DNA from: Oikopleura dioica
Lineage: Eukaryota > Chordata > Appendicularia > Copelata > Oikopleuridae
NCBI GenBank assembly: GCA_907165135.1
Contig: OU015566.1
Span: 12,384,157-12,448,156, forward strand
Direction of reading: 5' to 3'
DNA length: 64,000 bases
Under the pieces are notes generated by a model. It was not told the DNA's origin, searched no databases, and was given only the letters and a program-made list of their open reading frames with translations. A program made the translations under genes and the position numbers. Positions 8,894 to 19,742 of the stretch are shown piece after piece (position 1 is the first letter of the stretch; every line of letters begins with the position of its first letter).

Positions 8894-10518
8894 CTAAAAC
8901 TGGTGATTGAGACGACGGCGTTTCATTTCTTCCGTTCTTTCCGCCAATTTGCGCTTCAAATCTTGAGTATGCTCGTTTGTAATCACGCCGCCGGAGGACT
9001 GCGCTTTTTCGAACATTTCTTTCATCATTTGGCGCATGAATGCAACTCTATAAAGATGACTGTAAAGACTTTTTGCGAGGAGAAAATTAAATTTACTGGG
9101 GCATAAAACTCGGTTGAAAAAGTTCATGTGCATTTAAAATTGTGAGATAGAAAGATAGGCCTTTAGTACTCCCCAAAGGGCCAATTAGACTTTGTCCGCT
9201 GGTGCAATAAGGATTTTGCCCATTTTGACACTGTCACTTACCCATGAGCGACTTCCATCTGGCCGTTGTGATCCAATTTGTCAAGAAAATTATTTATCTG
9301 ATCATCCGCTTCTTTCTCCTCTTCTTTGTGCGCTTCTATGCCTTTTTGCTCGTAAGCAGCAACACTGTCTAAAATGAACAGTAAAACGAATAGCTCCTTT
9401 TCGATTTATATACATGAGATAGAATAGAAATAGTTCTGTAATAGTACCATCAAAGTCGATGAGAAATTCGACTTTGGCATCAGTCAGCAGCTTCATACAA
9501 TCAACGCATTTGCAGATCTTGAGGCGGAAATCCTCGACGAAAAAGCTGCCAGACGTTGATTTCGGCTCGTTCTTGGGCTTAGTACAGTCGCCAGAAACTT
9601 AATTGCTACTGTTAGACGTTGATTGACAGACACAGATGTCATTATTCGATCCTTTCAGACAAGGTGAAACATAATCGACTGTAAAGCGTCCTCTCTGTAC
9701 CTGATTCTTTATCTGCATTGCTGATACTATAGCAGCGTAGAAAGGAGAGTTCAGGCTTGGCCAAGCACCGAGGGCAAATCATCTCGTCATTATCATCATT
9801 ATCCAGCTCTTCTTTGGTGAGTTTCAAGCAGCTACTGTGCCACCAATCCTCGCAAACGATGCACTGGATCATCTCGTCGTCTTTCAGCTCTTCTGGGCAA
9901 TCTGGATCGGGATAAGGGCGGAGGCATTCGCAGTATTTTCCTGATCGATGATATTTTTGCACTTGAAGGGGCTCTTACCATCGAAATTGTGGTCGTATCT
10001 GTTTTTCTCGTTTGTGTGATTCTTGCTCTCATCGAATTTACATTTCCGGTGATATTTCCCGGTCCCACAGTCACAACGAAAATCGCGCTTTGTGTACAGT
10101 TCCACCAGCTCGCAATCGTCGTGGCAATTGTAGGAACACGCTGTTTTTAGGGTAAAAATCTGCTTTGACAAAAACGATCTACAGTAACACTACTGGTCTT
10201 TCTATAAGAAAGCAATTTTAACCGTTTCCTAGACACATAGCAGCTGGCTGGCCATCCTTGGCACAAGTCAAACAAGCATAAAGTGCCTGTCTCTTACAGT
10301 AGCCTTGAGGAAACGAGCAATTATCTGCATCAGAAGCGCCCAAAACTGATATTTGCTCCTTTTGATCGGCTTCTATTTCTTCGATTGTCTGTAATTGTTC
10401 CTCTATAAAAGATAGACTGAATATTCGGGCCACGAAAAGTACCTGTATTTCCATTTTCTTTTTGTAGGTCTTCCATGATCTTCTCAACTACTCGTGCTTC
10501 TGCGCTTCTTTCATTCAT
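8894..10518 (-). CDS. UBR7: UBR-box/PHD protein UBR7
   Basis: UBR7 is a nuclear UBR-box and PHD-finger protein reported as a histone H2B ubiquitin ligase. Seven exons (10518-10443, 10402-10229, 10140-9979, 9940-9701, 9597-9448, 9368-9242, 9047-8894) total 1,083 nt and 360 residues, against 425 in human. The N-terminal acidic part leads to the UBR box (CSFPQGYCKRQALYACLTC, ACSYNCHDDCELVELYTKR, FRCDCGTGKY), then the PHD finger (YCECLRPYPDPD, EMIQCIVCEDWWHSSC, ICPRCLAK). The C-terminal half keeps KICKCVDCMKLL, FLIDFDDSVAAYE and a basic end TEEMKRRRLNHQF. Intron 2 is GA-AG, the rest are GT-AG. The upstream neighbour ends only 127 bp away on the same strand, which suggests co-transcription. Confidence 0.94.
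10141..10228 (-). mobile_element. 88-bp GA-AG intron of UBR7 with inverted ends
   Basis: The intron begins GAAACGGTTAAAATTGCTTT after exonic TGTCTAG and ends AAAGCAGATTTTTACCC then TAAAAACAG. GGTTAAAATTGCTTT at the start corresponds to GGGTAAAAATCTGCTTT in the reverse complement of the end. Removal restores CL-ACSYNCHDDC, the conserved UBR-box spacing. Confidence 0.65.
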
Positions 10519-10645
10519 ACTCTGGTCGTTCTAGAGATTCGTTTTTAAACAGTAGACTTGTTAAATGTTTAGCCGTTAATTTGTTAAAGTTAAAAAGTAC
10601 AGAAGGGAAAACGAATCGAAATGGCAGAGAAAATATATTTTCAAG

Positions 10646-12289
10646 TTAAAAAATATTTTGCTGCCTCCAATCGACTTCATCTTCGGAGCCGGAGGACATT
10701 TCTTCATCTTCCACTGCTTCGAGCTTCTTTTGGCGGAGTTCTTCGCGCTTTTTGCGCAGTTCTTTCACCCGATCGGCAAGGTCTTTGGTCTTAGAGAACA
10801 TGGCGATTTGTTGATCGACTTCATCTGAAACGAAAGTGTAAAATCCGAAACAGAGCCGATTTTAAGGTTCTATGGGAATCAGGCTGGATCGTTCTTTGCC
10901 GGATAAAAACCGTGAAAATGAAGCGTTTATAAAGAGAAACTTGAAATCCTCCTCAAAGTTAAAATTAAACTCGATTTCGTTCAGCTTATGTCCATTAGAA
11001 AAGGATCAAGAAAAGATTAATGAAAAACGGTATAAAATGAAACTCGAATTTAAAATAGTTATTGCTTTAACTCAGGAGGTACGCTTGAGTTTATAAAATA
11101 AATATCATATGATAAATATATTATGAAATGTGTAAATAGAGATCATATGCTATTTGAAAGCAGCTTGTTCTCACCAATATCTTTTGAAAAGTTGAAACTT
11201 TCATCCTCTTCTTCCAACATCTGATTCGACTTGACTGTTTCTTCATTTATCGCCATGGTGAACTCGTTCCATTCTCTGCAAAAATAATCCTATAAATTCT
11301 ATCATGAAAATTCACCTTTTTGCTTTATCCGCCGGCGTTTCAACCCCTCGAATAGTCGCATCTTTCGTCTTGTCGTCGTAGAATCCTTGCGGTAGATTTT
11401 TCGCGATTCCGACGCCCTTTACTTTTGCTCCGTCCTTGAAATAGCTGATTGTTTATTGCTCGGGCAAAGGTGTTAGTACCTGAGTTTGGATGAGAAGACG
11501 CTTGTTTATCCTTTCCTTTTCTTCTTGCTCTTCTGAGACTGAAAATAGGGTTGTTAGAAATTTGGTTCGATTGTGAATGGTCCCGATTTTATCGGAAAAA
11601 TCGATGAAGAGATAGGATTTTGAGATTTAACTGATAGAAATAGGATAAAAGGGGCGCTAAAACGTCAACAAATATAAATGCCCGATCTTTGAAAATTTCT
11701 ATTCAGAAAATGAAGCGCTAGAGTCACTAACAACTCCTCGTAAATTCGAATTCAATAAGTTACCTTCCATTGGTTCTTCCTGAACTTTTTCAACCTCTTT
11801 TGGCTTGACAAATAAATCCTTGTTCGCTATTCTGTCTTCTTCCTTGTCAAAAAAGCTCGCAGTCAATCCTGAAGATGTCTTTCCCGATGCTGCTTTTGGA
11901 AGTTTCTTCACTGTAGTGCGCATTTGGTCTGCGTTGAGTTTGATTTTTGAAGCGATGCTGTTGCTGGCAGTAGTTGATGCTTTCTTCGATGACTTTAGCT
12001 CGCCGCTTTGCAGGAGCTTGATTTTTTTAAGCGCTGAGATTTTGGTTGATATATTTTAAAATCTTTTGATTGCTTAGTAAGGTCTACAAAAAATGAATTC
12101 GACCACGAAATCTGTCTTTTAGACGCTGAAAGCTGAGATGGAAAAAAATTAGTTCAACCAGTAACTATCAAATCTTCAGTAGTAGAACTCGCAGCTGGCC
12201 TTTTCGCCTTTGCTGATTTTGCCTTCAACTTCGACATCATTTTCTGCATGTCTGCTGCTGTGACCTTCTTTTTCGACATTATTGTTTCA
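10646..12289 (-). CDS. ZNF830: ZNF830/OMCG1-like nuclear protein, zinc finger not seen
   Basis: ZNF830 is a nuclear protein linked to pre-mRNA processing and early embryonic survival. The C-terminal half matches: LPQGFYDDKTKDATIRGVE, then ADKAKREWNEFTMAINEE, a Glu-rich coiled region, EVDQQIAMFSKTKDLADRV, KELRKKREELRQKKLEA and a terminal acidic run ending DEVDW. The start is MSKKKVTAADMQKMMSKLK, a short basic helix as in ZNF830. A KTSSGLTASFFDKEED motif lies mid-protein. The C2H2 zinc finger that normally follows the N-terminal helix was not found in any frame between 12060 and 12290. The intron there has no clear GT-AG borders, so the exon join is uncertain. At least six exons are present. 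Flanking genes are 127 and 200 bp away on the same strand. Confidence 0.7.
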
Positions 12290-12489
12290 GACAAGCAAAA
12301 ACACCTCTAAGCAATGGTCCTTTATTTATTCGTTTTCATGAGCAGTGAGAGTTTTTTACAAAGAAATGAGTGAAAAAAGTACAGTAATGAATGTGATTTA
12401 CTGAAAGTAGTAGTGTAAGGCGGAAAGAGTTGAAGTTTTTATTTTTTTTAACATTATTAATCAATTTGATGAACATTCTAGCGTTAATT

Positions 12490-13376
12490 CTATTCGTCGG
12501 TCATTCTCCAAATACTATTATTTTTCGGGACTTTCATTTCCCAGAGACTTTCCCGACGAGAAGTTGCAACTGGCGCTGGTTCTGAAGAGAAAGATGAAAA
12601 AGGGATGATGGGAAAAGATGCACCTGAAAAAGCTCCATCGGAGTTTTGATATTTGATGACTGTTTTTTGATATTCTGAAGCGGGTTGGGTGGAATCAGAG
12701 TAAATCTCCATTTGGTCGATTTCCGAATCGGTATCTTGTCGACTTCTGCGCTCTTTTTTCCTCCCTTTCGACGGAGCATCTGAACGGGGTGTAAGTTTCG
12801 TCTAATCAAACCATTTCACGCCAAAAAGATTTCAAAAAAGTACAAAGAGCCCCTTTTGATGATTTCAAGGTCTAGGCAATTTCTTAGGCTGAGTCGATCT
12901 CAATCAGATAAAGATAGTAGCTGAAGCTAAAAATTCTATCGAAGTTTCCAAAAAGTCAAGCCTGTTCTCAAATTTCAAAGTTTTAACCTGGCTAAAATGC
13001 AGCTCATTGCAGAAACAACTTTTGGTTCATTTTGTAAAATGTCAAATAATAAATGATTAGTATCTGATCGCGAACTAATCTTACCAGAGCTAGTAGCATA
13101 ATCAATAATTTCCGTAGTCAGTCGATCAGCTAAGAGGTCAATTTCTTTATCCTCATCGTTTCGTCGTTTTCTCTCCGGAAAGCCCATTTGCGGCCCTTTC
13201 AGTCGCTTGTGCGGTCGTTGCTCGAATTTGGAAAAGAAACTGCTTCTGTTTTGATTTGGACTGTTAGAGCCATGATTAGCGGCTAGTTGCTCGGCTGGTG
13301 AGCTACTGGCACTTCCGAAGTCGTTTTTGACGTCTCTAATGATTTCCCGAGCGAGTCTATCTGCAAACGATTCCAT
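12490..13376 (-). CDS. Small protein with two AKAP-like amphipathic helices
   Basis: Three exons (13376-13085, 12779-12624, 12581-12490) total 540 nt and 179 residues. The protein begins MESFADRLAREIIRDVKNDF and has a second similar segment, LLADRLTTEIIDYATSSG, around residue 80. Both follow the spacing of helices that dock the PKA regulatory-subunit dimer (FADRLAREII is close to the motif of SPHKAP/AKAP11-type anchors). Between them is a basic stretch (KRLKGPQMGFPERKRRND). The C-terminal half is Ser/Glu-rich with KGRKKERRSRQDTDSEIDQ. No membrane segment is visible. It sits between DNAAF5 and the ZNF830-like gene, all on the minus strand with gaps of 170 and 200 bp. PKA anchoring is inferred from the helix pattern only. 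Confidence 0.6.
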
Positions 13377-13545
13377 CCGTCTTAATCATTAAAATTGCAA
13401 ACAACGAAGAGGAATTTCCATAAGAAAATATATGCTCTGTCAATTATATAAATATAGGAATGAAACAAAACTGGTGAGATGATAGTGTCGGAAGAATAAA
13501 TGGCAGGCTCGTGATTATATAAAAAAGGGGATGATCTTTCGATGC

Positions 13546-16500
13546 TTATTCGAAGAGCTGGGCGAGGCGAGGTGAATTTGGGATCTTTTCTCGGGCGAGT
13601 TCGGCAACTCGCTCTGGGTCGAGCTTTTTCAGGTTCTTCAGAGCGTCCTGAAAAAGAAATAGAGAGGAAGGAGGGGCGGGACTTACGTAGACAGCGCTCT
13701 TGACATCTGGGTTCTCGTCTTCAAAGTGCAGGATCAGGATTTTCGCGCCATGCTCAGTATGCGCTCCATAGAGAGTTTTGTCATAGTTTCCATGGAACTT
13801 CTGGTCCAGCATTGAGTAGATTCGCTGGGCGCACTAGAAACAACCCTTTAGAGGACACGAATAAGGAGATAAAAGCTTACCCTGGTGGCAAGAATACGGA
13901 AATCATTGTGCGGGTCGTCCAATCGTTCGAGGAATTTGTACAGGACCTTGTGAAGGAAATCCGTTTCCAAGTACTGCCCGCTGATCTCGTGCAGCAAGTT
14001 CGAAACCAGAAACAAGCCATGCTTCCTAAGAAATTCTCTGTCAAAACTGAAGAAGGCAGAAAAACAAACCTGATGCAAACTTCATCGTCCTCAACGACAG
14101 AGTGGATGGTGGCCTCGTGACCGTTGTACCACATGACTTGATCCATCTCCGATTCTAATGGAAGTAGAGAGCAGAGGATCGAAACTGACGCAAGTTTGAC
14201 AGCTGACTCGATGCGGCCGACGCGATAAGTGAGGTTCTTTGAGACGAGGGCTTTTTGACAGTTGATCATTTTGAGTACTTTCTAAAGTTTTTCATAACGA
14301 GAAATGGCTCGAACCGTTCGAAATCAACCTCACAGCAGGATCTGGAGTTGGTTCGATCTCAATCGATCCCTAGGAGCATAAAATGCGGGCTTGGAAAAAT
14401 TTATCAACAAAATAATATGAAATCATCGAACACTGTAGCGAGATAACACACGCCGTAGGCATTTTTTAGGTAAAAATATGATTACAATGAAAACTTTTTG
14501 AAATAAAATCTATGAACTGTTCCTATGAGTGTCTTTCTTGCCTGTTCCGGAAGCGATTCGGGGTCCGACTGAAAGAGACGGAAGAGCACCTCGACGGTCT
14601 TGAGCCGGATGCGCTGATTCTCAAGTCTGGTGTCGAGTAAATCTTCAAAAATCATTCTCGATCCGTCGAAAATCGCGTCGATTTTGTGAAAACGCGCGAA
14701 CTGTAGAAAGCAAATCCAGGTCCAAAACTCGTTGGAGTGTTGGTTCCACGATTTGAGGCTGCCCTTGATACAGAGGTTAAACAACGAGGAGGCTTACTTA
14801 CAATTTGGGGCGTTGAGTTCAAGTTATTCTCGAGGAAGAACTAATGTTTCCTTTCTAAGCACGCTTAGTTGAAAAACAAGACAAAAGGGTTCTAGAGAGA
14901 AATTTGCAAAATGTCAATTTAAAACAGCGCGGCCAAGAGTATCTGACGCATAGATTTGGCGAGAGTTGTCAAGGTTGACGCAATGTTACATCAGCAATTT
15001 ACTTTTTATCTGCTATCTTTTTTTTAATTTTCTGAGGTAAAGAAGACATAACATTATGTTTTAATCAAAATCAAATCTGCTAATTTCCAGGAATTCCGAT
15101 TTTCAGGAATTCATTTTCTCGGATAAAAATCGGTTTAAACGGGCTCATTTATATCGAAAATATTTCTTACTTGATTTGCTTGAATAAATTTAACTCCAAC
15201 TTGTCCAATAACGTCGTCCAACGGAGCACCAAAGTTTTTGATACTTGCCGGCTCGTAATCCGTCTCTTTGTCGTTCAATGCCTGTATTTCGGGTTGCTCC
15301 GGAAAATTAACTCTTTGCGGCTAGTCTTTAGTCTAATAAACAATTTGTTTATTGATCTGATTCAAAACGTGGCGACCCCTGCCTGGCAGTAGATCTCGGA
15401 GCAGACAACGTTGAAAACATTTATGTTTTGTCTTTTGGATAAATGCTCGAGCGTGCGGCGGACAGTCTCGATTTGCCGCTTATCTCGGACCATGTGAGGC
15501 ATTGCTAAAAATAGGGGTGTTTCAGAAGGCTCCTTTTCTTCAACAAAACCTTTAAAAATCGCCTTTGCGAGTTTGTTCTGGAGCTCTGTCTCGTTCCAGA
15601 CGTTTTTCGCAAAGTTTTCCAAGATCGAAAGCGTTCCAAAGGCAAATCCCTGCACTCCAGGAAGCACAACCTTGAGCACAAGCTCTGGAGTCGCCAGAAT
15701 CGTCAGCCAGTTGGCAATTTGGTCGCCGTTTTCACGGACTTGAGGGTCTCTATCGTTACACGCGCGATTGATCACTTCGACTATCTTTGGCACATGCTGG
15801 TGAATATTTCTTTCGCAATGGGAAATGACGAGGCCGTAAATTCGAGTTGCCATGATGCGATTCTCCAGGCTCAGATTATCTTAATTAAAGACGTAAATCA
15901 AGCGCAAATCTTTCAAAAATCAAAGTATGAAGGGGCAAAATCCTCCATACTTGAGCGCTGGCTTCAAGGAAGAGTACCTGTGGCATCATTCGCGAGCCCA
16001 TTCATCATCCCCATTAAATTCCTCCCACAGAGCTCCCGACAGCCCAGCCTGCTTCTGGGCACGCCCTCAGGCCAGGCCTGCGGCGGCGCGACGGGATAGT
16101 CCATCTCTTCTTTCAAATCAGTCTCGTTCTCATTCTCAAAAACTGCGCCAATTTCGTTCCATTCAAACTTCGACTTTTCCGCGATCGCTCGGTCTTCATC
16201 GTCGAACATGCCAAAAAGGATCGGAATCAAGAGGTTGAAAAAGGAGTACCGATCGCGATACGTCTTCAAATAGTCGACCACTTCGATCAGCAAAGCCATT
16301 CTGACTGTAGCATTTGTATCGAAGGTTCGTTGAACGAGAATGCTCATGTTCTTTCGCAAATGCTCGGGAGCGGCGATTTTTAACAACTGCCAAGTGCTAG
16401 TGACTGTGCTTGCACGAACTTTGGACTGCTGATGATTACTGGAGGAGAACAAAGCTGGAAGCATGAATTCAGCGTATTGATGGAAGTTGTAAGGATAAGT

Positions 16501-17218
16501 GGCGATCATGTGGCGAAGAATTTCGTTGGCGACAAGGCGAGCAGTGACGAAAGGATCTGCCAGGGTTCGAGAAAGAATGAGCGAGATTTCAGGCATGTAG
16601 CCAGGGATCACTTCTGGGTGGTTTTTGATCACTAAAATTTAGTGGTTGGGTTTGAAAAGTTGCGGACAAATTACCTCGAAATATAAGCCTCAGCTGCTCA
16701 AGACGCAACTCTTCGCAATCTTCCACGATTCTCTCAGTGCCAAGTCTCGATTCAAGCGTCGGAATCAACCCAGCAAGGAGATTAGGATTGTTGAGTACAT
16801 CAATGAGCACTTCAATATTTTTCGTGGCGTCGGTTCTGATCGATTCGGAATCATCAGCGAAAAGTCGACAGGTGAGCTTCACGATTTGAGGAAGGACTTT
16901 CACGTCGCTGAGGACTTCGTAAGGTTCGGAATTGATCACTTTTGTAAGAATACGAGATCCTTCTTTTCTCTGCGCCCGGGTGGCATTTCTATTGGACTAA
17001 TGGACCGATTAGGGATGGAAAAAGATGACTGTTTGTACCTGAATCTGCTCTGCTTTTCTCAAATTTCCTTCAACTTCGTAGAGATCGTCTTTACTTGCTC
17101 CAGAGGGGGCGTTTTCCGGCTCACTTTCTTTCAGAACAGTCACTTCTTCCTTCTGCTTTTCTATTTCTTCTGTTATCTCTTGAAAGGTAACCATTTTCGC
17201 CCTTTTTCCGATTCCCAA
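13546..17218 (-). CDS. DNAAF5: Dynein axonemal assembly factor 5 (HEAT-repeat protein)
   Basis: DNAAF5/HEATR2 is a cytoplasmic HEAT-repeat protein needed to preassemble ciliary dynein arms. The coding strand runs MGIGKRAKMVTFQEITEEIE through HEAT repeats to a stop at 13546. Mapped exons include 17218-17039, 16996-16675, 16631-15978 and 15879 to about 15370. Smaller exons lie near 15300-15172, 14750-14519, 14285-14050 and 14030-13880, with the 3' exons ending at 13546. The best landmarks are ETDLKEEMDYPVAPPQ followed by RLGCRELCGRNL, equivalent to the conserved block of human HEATR2, then NDATDNLSLENRIMATRIY, YRVGRIESAVKLASVSILC, LYKFLERLDDPHNDFRILA and HGAKILILHFEDENPDVK. Boundaries near 15370 and 14780 are uncertain. 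Motile cilia exist in larvaceans, so the function fits. It starts 185 bp from the divergent V-ATPase e gene. Confidence 0.85.
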
Positions 17219-17402
17219 GGGACAAAAGGGCTTTCCAATTCTTCTTCCAGCAGCAAACGCGCGCTGATTGGACGGACTGGAGAGGACCGCGATTCGCCGA
17301 GCAACGCGGTTGAAATCAATAATTTGGCGACTTTTTCGCTGCCTGGTGAGCTTTTTCTAAAGAAAATAAAAGAAGAAAGGAGTAACTAGAGAAACGAAGA
17401 TC
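17219..17402. promoter_or_regulatory. Shared promoter interval of DNAAF5 and ATP6V0E
   Basis: Only 184 bp separate the two start codons, which point away from each other. Both promoters, or at least both 5' UTRs, must lie here. It is GC-richer than its surroundings (CGCGCTGATTGG, GACCGCGATTCGCC) and contains an ATTGG, a CCAAT-box core in reverse. No TATA box is evident. Confidence 0.45.
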
Positions 17403-17914
17403 ATGGCGTGGCTGAGCTTTATGCTAGTGACGATTCTATGGGGACTGGTCGGAATAGGAGCTCCTATGATGGTGCCTTCAAGTCCTCAAAAGGTAAAACG
17501 CAATTCCTAGAATTTTGTGACGCTATAATTTGAGATCTTGCAATTTTTTCTTTGATATTTGGGCCTAGAACTGTATCTTCGTAAATATAGAGATCAAATT
17601 AGTTGGAATTTTCGGCGAAAAATGACAATTTTGTAATTCTACGGTCAAATTTCGAGATTGAAAGGAGCGTATTTTTCTTATTTCAGAACTGATAATTATG
17701 ACAATTTTGAGAAGTTATAGTTTCTTGTATCATCTTGTATTCCAAAATAACTATTTGATTTCAGTTCCTGATCCAGACGATGTTAATCATGACCGCTGCG
17801 TGTTGCTGGTTGCACTGGCTGATCGCCTGGATGTCACAATTGAACCCCCTCTTCGGCCCCGTTTTGAGCAAAGAAGCTTCGGAAATCATCCGCTGGAGCT
17901 GGGAAGATAAATAA
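17403..17914 (+). CDS. ATP6V0E: V-type ATPase subunit e
   Basis: Subunit e is a small hydrophobic component of the V0 proton channel of the vacuolar ATPase. Two exons, 17403-17492 and 17765-17914, join in frame for 79 residues, the normal family length. Exon 1 encodes MAWLSFMLVTILWGLVGIG and the proline-rich turn PMMVPSSPQK. Exon 2 encodes the second membrane helix and the family signature LIAWMSQLNPLFGPVL, ending WEDK. The 272-bp intron is GT-AG. It is divergent from DNAAF5. A long AT-rich 3' region runs to the protease gene, which converges on it. Confidence 0.93.
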
Positions 17915-18238
17915 AACTAGGCTCACCAATTATACCAATTTTGTTCGTCGAAAATCAAAAAAGGAGCATCAACTTACAGAAAAAAAGCAACAATCTCGTC
18001 TCGTGCAATATTGAATATTCAACCATCTTTTTGTTCATCATATAGTCGCTAAATTTACGATTTTGAAACCTGCAAATTTCATCTTTTGCAACTTTCCTAT
18101 TTTAGTCAAATTTCAATTTCCATGTACATATTTATTCTCTGTTTTACTTTGCATTCTCTCTCTCTGTTCAACCGAATAACCATATTTATGCAGAGCGCAT
18201 TCAATAATAAACTACAAAAATAGCCGAAAGTTTGCGAT

Positions 18239-19659
18239 TCACGCCGATTTATTTTGCAAAATTTCGTGAATCCAGCGAAGATTTTTCAACGCAGCGGTTT
18301 TCATGTAGATTCCAGGACGATTTACTTCGCCACAGCCTTTTCCGTTGCTGATAACTCCCATGATTGTCCACTTTCCGTCGATCATACAAGCAGCCCCTCC
18401 GCCTGAATCTCCTAAAGAAAGGTCTTCACCAGCTTTCGATGGGATCTCATACCTTGGCAATCTCCGACGACTCCTGCTGAGTGTCCAAAACAAAGCTCAT
18501 TTTGTTTTACCACTTGCTTTTCTTCATACTCCCCTCGCCTGGCTAAAATTCGTATCTACCTAAGACCTTAAAATACTCAGTAGAAGAAGCGTTTATATTT
18601 GAGTATTTTATATCTTACTTGAAAGTTGTATATTACAATTTCTCCTCGGATAATTCCTCAAGACCGCCGCGCCCAATTTGTCCGGAGAACTTCCATCTTT
18701 CTTCTGCCCAAATCCAGAAACGATGCATTTGCTGAATCTCGGCAATACGAAATTACGCACAGGCAAACAGGCTGGGCGAACGTAGGATGTTTGTTCAAAT
18801 GGATGATCTGTCTTCAAAATAGCCAAGTCGTAAGAAAGAGTTGTTGATTTGTACAGCGGATGTTTGAATTTTTCGTATTGAATGTGGCGGACTTGATGAG
18901 ATTCTTCCTGGCGGTATTCTTTGTATTTTCTATTCAGGTGGCCAGCAGACGCGAAATAGACTGTTGGCCATCTATCGATGCAATGAGCTGCTGTAAGAAT
19001 CAAATTCAAGGAAATCAAAGACCCGCCGCAGAAAATGAAGCCGCCTCGAGTTGATGAAAGACCAACATGCCAGGGAATACGCATTGGTTGAAAATTGTGT
19101 CCGTTTTTGGAGATTTCTAGTGAAGAAGAGTCATTTTTGCAGGAGCTTTCTTTCTTGCTGTGTAATGCCATATCATAACTTGTTCCATTTATTTTCGAAT
19201 TCGCTCCAAAAGTGACTACAAGTCGTCAAAAAGATTGAAACTTTCAAGTTACCGATATCGCTGAAGCCCATTCTTATTTTCAACCTGTGATTCACTTTTA
19301 TCGTCGAAGAACATGCCGTGAATTTGCCACAATCACCGTCTGAGCATGCTGGAATGCTACAGTATCCAAAGTTACATTCTTCTGGGTTTTTAACTGAGCA
19401 TTTATGAGAGCTCTGGCCGGTAGAAGTGAAACACCAAGGAGCAAAACCGTCGTCATAATTTCTGCAAAGCGCAGGTTTTGAACCCCTTTCGATGCAATTT
19501 AGGCCTAGAAAGAGTGATATTCCTTGAAAAACTTTTTCAAGAACCTGCTCGTGTTATATTTTTGGTTCCTCGATATTGAAGTCCTGTCGGATCATTTTGC
19601 TTTAGACACTCTCTTGCAGCTGCTAGAATGCCGAAAATATGGTAAAGTATGTTTCTCAT
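18239..19659 (-). CDS. Secreted kringle-serine protease (S1 family)
   Basis: Five exons (19659-19545, 19504-19253, 19215-18619, 18542-18453, 18411-18239) total 1,227 nt and 408 residues. A signal peptide (MRNILYHIFGILAAA) precedes a kringle-like domain with CLKQNDPTGLQYRGT, GLNCIERG, CRNYDDGFAPWCFT. The kringle looks short in its middle. A Cys-rich linker follows, then a chymotrypsin-fold domain: IPWHVGLSSTRGGFIFCGGS, catalytic His in LTAAHC, Asp in YDLAILKTD, Ser in CQGDSGGGAAC. All three catalytic residues are present. The residue six before the catalytic Ser is Gly, not the Asp of trypsin, so cleavage after Arg/Lys is not expected. The activation site is not a classical R-IVGG. It resembles haemostatic-type proteases in domain order but its substrate cannot be inferred. 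Confidence 0.87.
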
Positions 19660-19742
19660 GAATCGGCCAAAATGAGAGAAAGGAAATGACTCATTTCAAA
19701 TGAGGTCTCTTTTTTGAGAAAACAAACTTTGAAAGATGGCCG

